Shown: positions 22,202 through 27,186 of the stretch, one piece after another
Position numbering within the stretch: the stretch's first letter is position 1
Layout of the letters: every line of letters starts with the position of its first letter
IMG/VR virus record: IMGVR_UViG_3300028772_000059
Span: 1-27,186 of that record
DNA: 27,186 nucleotides
Source of the DNA: a virus
Strand: one strand, 5' to 3'
Notes under the pieces: generated by a model
Told to the model about the DNA's origin: nothing
Database searches by the model: none
What the model saw: the letters and a program-made list of their open reading frames with translations, nothing else
Position numbers and translations under genes: made by a program

Positions 22202-22956
22202 ATTTAACAAATGCCAACTACTTTGAGGATACACACTATATGTCTGTGTCCTCATATAAACTCTTTAAGCATTGTGAGAACAAAGGTCTTAAAGGCTTTG
22301 GTACTCCATCTAAAGATATGTTGGTTGGTTCATACGTTGATGCATATGTTGAAGGTACACTTTCAGAATTCTGTGCAGAGCATCCAGAAATCATATCCTC
22401 TCAAGGTAAGACAAAAGGTGAATTGAAAGCTGAGTTCAAAAAGGCAGTAGAGGTTTGCGACTTCATAGACCATGACAAAGTATTACAACAGTTCCTATCT
22501 GGAGAGAAGCAAGTCATAATGACTGGTGAGATTACGGATGTTCCATTTAAAATCAAAATGGATAGTTATTCTCCAAAGATTGCTATTAATGACTTAAAGG
22601 TAATGTATACCATCACAGATAGTAGAGGAAATTATATAGACTTTATATCTAAATGGGGTTACGATTTACAGCTTGCGTGTTATCAAGAGATAGTTTTCCA
22701 GAACACAGGAGATAGACTTCCAGTATATATTTGTGCAGTTACAAAAGAAAATCCAATCAATAGTGCAGTAATAAACATACCACAGGTAGTATTAGATAGG
22801 GCATTATACTCCGTACAAGCCGATTTAAGCCATTATTATGATGTTAGGCGAGGTATAGTACTACCTAAAGGATGTGGTTTATGTGCAGAATGTATAAGCA
22901 AACGAGAGAAGACTCCAATAATAAGCATGATTGATATTATGGAAGGAGGATATTAA
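22198..22956 (+). CDS. PD-(D/E)XK exonuclease, RecT partner
   Basis: 252 residues. Early motif M-L-V-G-S-Y-V-D-A-Y-V-E-G (residues 41-53) stands where exonucleases of this class have their first conserved helix. D122 and D132-L-K134 (AINDLKV) form the catalytic site, and Q158-x3-Y162 (DLQLACYQE) follows as in RecB-like nucleases of the DUF3799 class. C-terminal Cys residues (CGLCAEC, residues 222-228) could bind a metal cluster, as in AddB/Cas4 types. It would resect DNA ends to give RecT its single strand. ATG is coupled to the membrane-protein stop. Confidence 0.82.
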   Translation: MNLTNANYFEDTHYMSVSSYKLFKHCENKGLKGFGTPSKDMLVGSYVDAYVEGTLSEFCAEHPEIISSQGKTKGELKAEFKKAVEVCDFIDHDKVLQQFLSGEKQVIMTGEITDVPFKIKMDSYSPKIAINDLKVMYTITDSRGNYIDFISKWGYDLQLACYQEIVFQNTGDRLPVYICAVTKENPINSAVINIPQVVLDRALYSVQADLSHYYDVRRGIVLPKGCGLCAECISKREKTPIISMIDIMEGGY

Positions 22957-23151
22957 ATGGATGAATTATTTTTAGTTGGAAGATTTGATATGGATGGTAG
23001 ATTTTTAAGTTATGTGGCAACTGGCAGAGGTGGTGGGGTGGCTTGTTTTACAGAATTATCCAGTGCTAAACGATGTATGGCACAGATGAAATGTAGAAGT
23101 TATACCTATGCTATATTGAGTACAAGTGATGCCACAATTTGGGAGGGTTAA
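22957..23151 (+). CDS. Small protein, unknown
   Basis: 64 residues. GGAAGGAGG sits 7 bases before ATG, and the ATG follows the exonuclease stop directly. It starts LFLVGRFDMDGRFLSYVATGRGGG with strand-turn-strand character and a Gly-rich turn, then a helix with SSAKRCMAQMKC and a closing strand TYAILSTSDATIWEG. No known family. It was probably acquired or kept with the recombination genes. Confidence 0.5.
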   Translation: MDELFLVGRFDMDGRFLSYVATGRGGGVACFTELSSAKRCMAQMKCRSYTYAILSTSDATIWEG

Positions 23152-23152
23152 A

Positions 23153-23281
23153 ATGAGTGATAAAGTAGAAGTAAATTGGGAAAAAATGGTTGACATTTCA
23201 TGTGGTCTTTCATGCAAAGAATGTGAAGACAGATGTGAGGAAGACAAGTCGATATTTGGCTTTGATGAAAAATTAAAATAA
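23153..23281 (+). CDS. 42-residue Cys-rich acidic protein, unknown
   Basis: GGGAGGG precedes ATG by 5 bases and the gene ends just before a promoter. The protein has four Cys in CGLSCKECEDRC within an acidic helix and no basic patch, so a zinc knuckle that binds protein is more likely than one that binds DNA. It could be an inhibitor or adaptor. No family known. Confidence 0.48.
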   Translation: MSDKVEVNWEKMVDISCGLSCKECEDRCEEDKSIFGFDEKLK

Positions 23282-23284
23282 TGT

Positions 23285-23313
23285 TTGACATCCACACTTC
23301 GGTGTGGTATACT
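23285..23313 (+). promoter_or_regulatory. Promoter with spacer inverted repeat (operator candidate)
   Basis: TTGACA (23285-23290), 17 bases, TATACT (23308-23313), extended TGG. The spacer holds CCACAC (23292-23297), TTCG and GTGTGG (23302-23307). The same arms occur in the spacer at 25640. It reads into the HD hydrolase gene. A protein bound there would cover both promoter boxes. Confidence 0.85.
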
Positions 23314-23344
23314 TGATTCATAAGGTTGAAGAAGGAGGTATTGG

Positions 23345-23896
23345 ATGATAGATTATAAACAGGAATTTAAAAAGATAGTTAGAAACAATATCAAAAGAGA
23401 AGGTATTAATGAGTTGATGACATCACTTGAAAAGTCTGACTTTTATACTGCCCCAGCATCTACAAGATACCATGATTCAGAAGAAGGTGGATTGGTAAAA
23501 CATTCGGTAGAAGTGTTTGATTGGTTGATGAAAGATTATGGAGATAAGTATGACCATGAAACAATAGCATTGGTTAGTCTGTTCCATGACATATGTAAAA
23601 TTGGTTATTATAAGGTTGAAATGCGTAATGCCAAAGATGATAAGGGTAAATGGGTACAAGTTCCATATTATACAGTTGACGATAAATTACCAATTAATCA
23701 TGCTTGTAAAAGTGTAATAATGTTACAACAAGTTATAAAATTAAACAATGATGAAATATTAGCAATTGCATCCCATATGGGATTATCTGAACCGAAGGAA
23801 AATTATAGTACTATATCTAAAGCATTTACAGAATGTCATTTAGCATTGCACTTGCATCTATCGGATATGAAATCCACATATATAGGTGGTGTTTAA
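23345..23896 (+). CDS. HD-domain phosphohydrolase
   Basis: 183 residues, GAAGGAGG 7 bases before ATG. Metal ligands fit HD-fold enzymes: H53 in GGLVKHSV, H81-D82 in SLFHDICK, and a late Asp in LHLSDMKSTY near residue 174. The phrase YHDSEEGGLVKHS is close to that of phage and host HD proteins of unknown substrate. HD enzymes cut phosphoesters of nucleotides or second messengers, so possible targets are a host dNTP or cyclic-dinucleotide signal. It stands alone behind its own promoter, which suggests separate timing. The substrate is not visible. Confidence 0.8.
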   Translation: MIDYKQEFKKIVRNNIKREGINELMTSLEKSDFYTAPASTRYHDSEEGGLVKHSVEVFDWLMKDYGDKYDHETIALVSLFHDICKIGYYKVEMRNAKDDKGKWVQVPYYTVDDKLPINHACKSVIMLQQVIKLNNDEILAIASHMGLSEPKENYSTISKAFTECHLALHLHLSDMKSTYIGGV

Positions 23897-23948
23897 AGTT
23901 AAAAAACGAAGAAGTAATATAAATATAAAACTTTAAGGAGGAATAATA

Positions 23949-24179
23949 ATGAATATTGAAAAGAAGATTGCAAAACTCGATAAGGTTAATATGAAGGTAC
24001 TGGATGTTTTCGACAAATCACTTGACCTCATGGAAGCCAATAACAGGGTTATGCTGGCACATCAAGGAGTATTAGAAGCAGAGATAGAAGCAAGTAAAAG
24101 ACTTGTATCTGAAATTGAAGTTAAGGTTTCAAGAACTGAACTAGTTATACAAAATTTCAAAACTCTTTTAGGAAGATAG
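23949..24179 (+). CDS. 76-residue coiled-coil protein, unknown
   Basis: AAGGAGGAATAATA before ATG. The whole protein is helix with heptad character: IAKLDKVNMKVLDVFDKSL, then EAEIEASKRLVSEIEVKVSRTEL. It has a high share of Glu and Lys and no Trp, Pro or Cys. It may form a dimer that binds a host or phage protein. The promoter of the next gene begins right behind its stop. No family known. Confidence 0.52.
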   Translation: MNIEKKIAKLDKVNMKVLDVFDKSLDLMEANNRVMLAHQGVLEAEIEASKRLVSEIEVKVSRTELVIQNFKTLLGR

Positions 24180-24208
24180 TTGACAGACAGTAATCAGTAT
24201 GGTATAAT
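24180..24208 (+). promoter_or_regulatory. Early promoter
   Basis: TTGACA (24180-24185), 17 bases, TATAAT (24203-24208), extended TGG. Transcription should start close to 24215, so the ATG at 24215 would sit at or very near the 5' end of the message. Confidence 0.9.
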
Positions 24209-24279
24209 GTATATATGAGGTTGAGGTTGAGGGAAGTACATTCTCTCTCCTACAATAAATATGATGGAGGATGATGGTT

Positions 24280-24735
24280 ATGGGATTTAAAGTTGGAGAT
24301 AAGGTAAGGGTTAAGTCAAATCTTATAGTGGGTAAATCATACGCAGGAATCGGTGGGATCGAAGATACGTTTGTAGCACCAATGGATGATGTTAGTGGAA
24401 AAGTGGTAACTATTACCGATAAAAGAAGTGGATTGTATTTTATAGACGAGAGTAGAGGTTGGGCTTTCACAGATGAAATGTTTGAGCCAGTTCAAGAAGT
24501 TGTTCCAGAACCAATCCCAACACCTATTTCAAAAGCTGAAAAGACTAAGATTGAGTTCATAGCCACATCAATTACACACTTTATTGTTATAGGTGATGTT
24601 ACAATCTGTATTCCACTTGATTGTCCAGTAGGAGTTGCAGTAAAACATCCAAATGATGAACCAGATGCAGAATTTGGTATGGCTCTTGCTCAGTTCAGAA
24701 TGTTCAATGATGCAGAAGCAAATGATTTACTTTAA
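24280..24735 (+). CDS. SH3-like domain protein, unknown
   Basis: 151 residues from ATG 24280, chosen because GGAGG ends 9 bases before it; ATG 24271 directly abuts that site. Residues 1-72 form a KOW/SH3-like barrel (KVGDKVRVKSNL, GKVVTIT, GLYFIDESRGWAFTDEMFEPV), common in phage proteins of unknown role. A Pro-rich linker and a second strand-rich domain follow (IEFIATSITHFIVIGDVTICIPL), ending with an acidic helix. It has its own promoter. It might bind a nucleic acid or host RNA polymerase, but no evidence decides. Confidence 0.6.
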   Translation: MGFKVGDKVRVKSNLIVGKSYAGIGGIEDTFVAPMDDVSGKVVTITDKRSGLYFIDESRGWAFTDEMFEPVQEVVPEPIPTPISKAEKTKIEFIATSITHFIVIGDVTICIPLDCPVGVAVKHPNDEPDAEFGMALAQFRMFNDAEANDLL

Positions 24736-24744
24736 AAATAATAG

Positions 24745-24773
24745 TTGACAAGTAGTTGTATATGTGTTATAAT
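24745..24773 (+). promoter_or_regulatory. Early promoter ahead of the SSB-like gene and tRNA cluster
   Basis: TTGACA (24745-24750), 17 bases, TATAAT (24768-24773), extended TGT. The 18-base TATATGTGTTATAATAAG block is the same as at 21334. It likely drives the SSB-like gene and reads on through the two tRNAs and the structured RNA, since no terminator is visible before them. Confidence 0.9.
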
Positions 24774-24816
24774 AAGTGTATAGCAAATAAATAAAAATTA
24801 AAGGAGAAATGATAAT

Positions 24817-25308
24817 ATGAGTAATTTATGGGAAAGATTTGATGGTATAGTAACTGCAACAGAGGTGGATGAAGTAGTAAAGAGTTTTGCACCATTGGTG
24901 GCTGGTGAATACGAAGGCAACCTTGAAGAACTAGTAGCTGGTGAAAGTAAGTCTGGTCTTCCAATGCTTAAAGGTAAGTTTAGACTTGCTTCTAACAGAG
25001 TTGTATTTTACAATCAAGTATTGCAGAACGCAAACAATCCAGCATTTACTGCTATGAATGTTGCAAAGGCAGTCAATGATGTTGGTTTCATTCTGGGAGA
25101 AGAAATTGAGTTTACTACTCTCGGCGAGTTCGCTGGTATAGTAATGGGAATGACAGGAATGGATGGAAAAGTATTACCAGAATTTGCTGATAAGGTGCTT
25201 AGACTCAAGATTTCATACGGTAAGAATGACCTTGAGATGAAGTTTCCAATAGTATCAGTAGAAGGTGAAGCATTAGTATCAGTAGATGATGGTGATGTTC
25301 CTTTCTAA
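24817..25308 (+). CDS. Single-stranded DNA-binding-like protein (SSB tip)
   Basis: 163 residues, AAAGGAGA 9 bases before ATG. The protein ends VDDGDVPF, an acidic tip ending in Pro-Phe like the DDDIPF end of bacterial SSB, which recruits replication and repair partners. The body is strand-rich (GEYEGNLEELVAGESKSGLPMLKGKFRLASNRVVFYN) with a helical insert (MNVAKAVNDVGFILGEEIEF). It is unlike the classical SSB OB-fold in sequence but resembles phage single-strand binders of the DUF669-like type. It lies upstream of the DNA polymerase and in the same early region as RecT, supporting a replication role. Confidence 0.7.
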   Translation: MSNLWERFDGIVTATEVDEVVKSFAPLVAGEYEGNLEELVAGESKSGLPMLKGKFRLASNRVVFYNQVLQNANNPAFTAMNVAKAVNDVGFILGEEIEFTTLGEFAGIVMGMTGMDGKVLPEFADKVLRLKISYGKNDLEMKFPIVSVEGEALVSVDDGDVPF

Positions 25309-25319
25309 GCAGAAGACAA

Positions 25320-25336
25320 GGAGGTGCGAGTCCTCC
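25320..25336 (+). other. T-arm-like hairpin, possible tRNA remnant
   Basis: GGAGG (25320-25324), loop TGCGAGT, CCTCC (25332-25336). The 5-bp stem with a 7-base loop resembles a tRNA T-arm. The bases after it (AATACAT) would need an ATGTATT partner upstream; only the poor GATGTTC is present in the end of the SSB-like gene. So it is either a decayed tRNA 3' end or an unrelated hairpin. Confidence 0.3.
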
Positions 25337-25347
25337 AATACATATGA

Positions 25348-25422
25348 TAAATCGTAGTCTAATGGTAAGACAACACACTTTGACTGTGTTAATTAGAAGT
25401 TCGAATCTTCTCGATTTAACCA
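25348..25422 (+). tRNA. tRNA-Gln (anticodon TTG)
   Basis: 75 bases with encoded CCA. Acceptor TAAATCG/CGATTTA (7 perfect pairs), D-stem GTCT/AGAC with AATGGTA loop, anticodon stem ACACA/TGTGT around CTTTGAC (anticodon TTG at 25380-25382), a 5-base variable loop (TAATT), T-stem AGAAG/CTTCT with TTCGAAT loop, discriminator A, CCA. All arms are intact. It reads CAA, a codon used often in this phage. Confidence 0.95.
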
Positions 25423-25423
25423 A

Positions 25424-25550
25424 TAGACCCACAAGGCTAATTAAGTGGATTCCATTCGTACGATGGGGAGTTGCTTAAAATCCTCAAATGGTGCTGACCT
25501 TAAAAGTGCTAAGTACACGCACAACTCCGTAGGGTCTGGTCAGCTACGGA
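25424..25550 (+). ncRNA. Candidate structured RNA with pseudoknot, between the tRNAs
   Basis: This stretch has no frame or ribosome binding site but holds several long perfect pairings: AGACCC/GGGTCT (25425-25430/25532-25537), CCAT/ATGG (25452-25455/25463-25466), GGAGTTG/CAACTCC (25467-25473/25522-25528) and GCTGACC/GGTCAGC (25493-25499/25538-25544). The last helix crosses the first and third, so all four are compatible only as a pseudoknot. An alternative 7-bp helix, TCCGTAG/CTACGGA (25526-25532/25544-25550), competes with them and could act as a switch. Directly adjoining helices at 25532-25544 would stack. It does not match a group I intron, because no P8 helix fits between the crossing strands. 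It is not a tRNA, riboswitch or ribozyme class I can name. Confidence 0.6.
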
Positions 25551-25556
25551 ATACAT

Positions 25557-25629
25557 GGGAGGTTAAATAGTAGTAATTGCGTGGACTCCAAACCCATGCA
25601 CAGATGTTCGATTCGTCTATCTCCCGCCA
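25557..25629 (+). tRNA. tRNA-Trp-like (anticodon CCA), atypical D-arm
   Basis: 73 bases with encoded CCA. Acceptor GGGAGGT/ATCTCCC pairs (one G-T), T-stem AGATG/CGTCT with TTCGATT loop, discriminator G. The anticodon arm has a strong stem around ACTCCAAAC, giving CTCCAAA as loop with CCA at the anticodon and an A-C mismatch at 31-39. The D-arm is only AAT/ATT around AGTAGTA and lacks the usual GG. The unusual D-arm could mean decay, a specialised tRNA or a different use. The CCA tail and T-arm favour processing as a tRNA. Confidence 0.72.
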
Positions 25630-25639
25630 AAACAAAAGG

Positions 25640-25668
25640 TTGACCACACACCTAAAGTGTGGTATAAT
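25640..25668 (+). promoter_or_regulatory. Promoter with spacer inverted repeat (operator candidate)
   Basis: TTGACC (25640-25645), 17 bases, TATAAT (25663-25668), extended TGG. CCACAC (25644-25649) and GTGTGG (25657-25662) match the arms in the promoter at 23285. It lies between the tRNA-Trp-like gene and the homing endonuclease and should drive that gene and the polymerase. Confidence 0.88.
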
Positions 25669-25689
25669 ACATTTAAGAGGTGAGTGAGT

Positions 25690-26223
25690 ATGGATGAAAT
25701 ATGGAAACCAATTAAAGATTACGAATGTCTTTATGAGGTGAGTAATTGGGGTAGAGTTAAAAGTTTAGAAAAAATTAGGGATACTCCCAACGGTGGAGTT
25801 AGAGTATATCCAACTAAAATATTAAAACAACTTATAGTAACTGGTGGATATACTAGAGTTAAATTATGTAAAGATGGGAATGTAATTGGTCATTTAACTC
25901 ATAGATTGGTGGGTGAAACACATATAAATAATGATTTTAATAAATTATATATAAACCACAAAGATGGCAATAAAACAAATAACAATGTAGATAATTTGGA
26001 ATGGTGTACTGCAAAAGAAAATGTAATACACGCTTTTGCAACAGGGTTAAATCCAATACAACGAATCGTATATCAATTTAATTTAAAATATGAACACATA
26101 GGAACATTTAAATCTACAAGAGATGCCGAACGAATAACTGGTATAAATCATAGTGGAATTAGTTATTGTGCGTTAGGAAATTACAAACAGTATAAGGGAT
26201 TTATATGGAGGTATGAATTATGA
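25690..26223 (+). CDS. HNH homing endonuclease (NUMOD4-HNH-NUMOD1)
   Basis: 177 residues. ATG 25690 follows AAGAGGTG with 7-base spacing; a GTG two codons earlier is possible. Residues 2-24 (DEIWKPIKDYECLYEVSNWGRVKS) are a NUMOD4 DNA-binding motif. Residues 75-118 form the HNH nuclease, with LTHRLVGETHI, INHKDGNKTNNNVDNLEWCT and the final His. Residues 130-175 (VYQFNLKYEHIGTFKSTRDAERITG...GFIWRY) are NUMOD1. Such free-standing genes cut a phage site and copy themselves into it. It sits just before the polymerase gene, a common homing target, and the stop overlaps that start (ATGA). Confidence 0.92.
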   Translation: MDEIWKPIKDYECLYEVSNWGRVKSLEKIRDTPNGGVRVYPTKILKQLIVTGGYTRVKLCKDGNVIGHLTHRLVGETHINNDFNKLYINHKDGNKTNNNVDNLEWCTAKENVIHAFATGLNPIQRIVYQFNLKYEHIGTFKSTRDAERITGINHSGISYCALGNYKQYKGFIWRYEL

Positions 26224-27186
26224 TTTTCTATGATTTTGAATGTTTTAAAGAGGACTGGATTATTTGCTGGCTAGATGCAGAAACAAGAAAGATGCACCAT
26301 ATTGTAAATGACAAAGAGAAATTTGAGAAGTTCTATGAATATTATAAACATAGAATATGGGTAGGGTATAATAGTAGAAATTACGACCAGTGGATTGCAA
26401 AGGCAATATTATGTGACTTCAATCCTTATGATATGTCTGATTGGCTCATTAATAAGGGACAAAAGGGATTCATGTTTTCAAAACTACTTAATAAATTTCC
26501 AATATTAAACTACGATTGTTCAGTTGGATTCAGAGGATTAAAAGAACTTGAAGCATTTATGGGACACGATATCCAAGAAACTTCAGTACCATTTGACATT
26601 GATAGAAAATTAACAAATGCTGAAATTAACTTGACATTGAAATATTGCAAGCATGATGTTATGGAAACATTTGCAGTATTCATAGAAACCAAACAGGAGT
26701 TCGAAAGCCATACTGGATTGATAAAGGAATTTGGTATGCCGATAACAGAGATTAACAAAACCAAAGCACAACTGTCTGCCATGATTCTGGGAGCGAGCAA
26801 AAGACCACACAATGATGAATTTGACATTTCATTTCCAGATACTATGGACTTAGGAAAGCATAACTGGATAGCAGATTGGTATATGGAATGGGCAACAAAT
26901 GAAAAGGATTATGAAACCATGAAACTCCAGACTGATATTAATGGTGTACCACATACTTTTGGAATAGGTGGATTGCATGGTAGCCGAGATAAGTATTTTG
27001 GAGAGGGAATATATATCATGGCTGATGTAGGTTCGTACTATCCAGCTTTAATGATAGAGTATAATTTCCTATCCAGAAATGTATCTAATCCAGCTAAGTA
27101 CAAAATCATGAGGGATGAAAGGCTCGTTATGAAAGCCAATAAAGACCCTAGAGAAGCACCTAGAAAGATTGTACTTAATGGTTCAT
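26220..27186 (+). CDS. DNA polymerase, family B-like, N-terminal part (3' end outside window)
   Basis: The frame is open to the right edge (322 codons present). ATG overlaps the endonuclease stop. Residues 1-200 form a proofreading exonuclease: FYDFE (D5, E7; Exo I), VGYNSRNYDQ (Exo II) and YCKHDVMETF (Exo III). Polymerase motif A is at about residues 260-270 in ADVGSYYPALMIEYN, where D and SYYP match DxxSYYP. The end KIVLNGS is the start of motif B. It is the short, gut-phage style of family B enzyme with a long spacer (about residues 155-255) containing GIGGLHGSRD. It would replicate the phage genome, with the SSB-like and RecT proteins. The C-terminal motifs lie outside. Confidence 0.9.
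   Translation, partial: MIFYDFECFKEDWIICWLDAETRKMHHIVNDKEKFEKFYEYYKHRIWVGYNSRNYDQWIAKAILCDFNPYDMSDWLINKGQKGFMFSKLLNKFPILNYDCSVGFRGLKELEAFMGHDIQETSVPFDIDRKLTNAEINLTLKYCKHDVMETFAVFIETKQEFESHTGLIKEFGMPITEINKTKAQLSAMILGASKRPHNDEFDISFPDTMDLGKHNWIADWYMEWATNEKDYETMKLQTDINGVPHTFGIGGLHGSRDKYFGEGIYIMADVGSYYPALMIEYNFLSRNVSNPAKYKIMRDERLVMKANKDPREAPRKIVLNGS

Noticed and set aside
23292-23307. Transcription terminator at CCACAC-TTCG-GTGTGG
   Set aside because: No T tract follows; the hairpin sits between promoter boxes, so an operator is more likely.
25424-25550. Group I intron next to the homing endonuclease
   Set aside because: Crossing helices recall P3/P7, but there is no room for P8, the helix order is wrong, and both flanking tRNAs are uninterrupted.

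Overview
This window is part of an AT-rich tailed-phage (or prophage) genome. The head-tail and lysis genes fit a siphovirus-like virion: a tape measure, a tail-tube protein, a gpG/gpGT chaperone pair and no sheath gene. The host is probably a Gram-positive Firmicute, most likely a Clostridia-type anaerobe. The reasons are near-universal GGAGG-type ribosome binding sites, low GC, Gram-positive-type lysins and host-like TTGACA/TGnTATAAT promoters. All recognised genes are on the + strand and use the standard code, with TAA, TAG and TGA all used as stops. The host assignment is inference. No integrase, repressor, terminase or reverse transcriptase is visible here.

Structural half (1-19644). The window opens inside the portal gene. 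A cassette of adhesin-like proteins then sits where the minor head gene usually lies: a BppU-like/lectin protein, two proteins sharing an N-terminal motif, a GC-richer protein whose C-terminus looks like the variable domain of a diversity-generating retroelement (DGR) target, and two small partners. After a terminator come scaffold, major capsid, a small protein, head-tail connector, head closure, gp10-like neck, tail terminator, two tandem tail-tube paralogues, the chaperone pair joined by a -1 frameshift, tape measure, distal tail, a large baseplate/Tal-like protein and a fibre. The lysis block has an amidase, a glucosaminidase, a 46-residue protein, a holin-like protein, a papain-like cysteine protease and two further membrane proteins, and closes with a strong terminator.

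Junction (19645-20168). About 520 bases carry no credible gene. They hold four CTTTCAAAA repeats at roughly two-turn spacing, two CAGAAT-type palindromes, six TCTGTAA-like boxes and a strong promoter. This looks like a regulatory region or replication origin.

Early half (20102-27186). The genes are a sigma-like factor, an ERCC4-type nuclease, RecT, a small membrane protein, a PD-(D/E)XK exonuclease, several small proteins, an HD hydrolase, a protein with an SSB-type acidic C-terminal tip, tRNA-Gln, a predicted pseudoknotted RNA, an atypical tRNA-Trp, a NUMOD/HNH homing endonuclease and the start of a family B DNA polymerase. Six promoters share TTGAC(A/C), exactly 17 bp and TGnTAtAaT-like boxes. 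Two of them carry the same CCACAC/GTGTGG inverted repeat in the spacer, which suggests a common repressor.

The best candidates for something new are the structured RNA between the two tRNAs, the repeat-rich junction, the DGR-like target with its composition break, and the papain-like protease in the lysis block.
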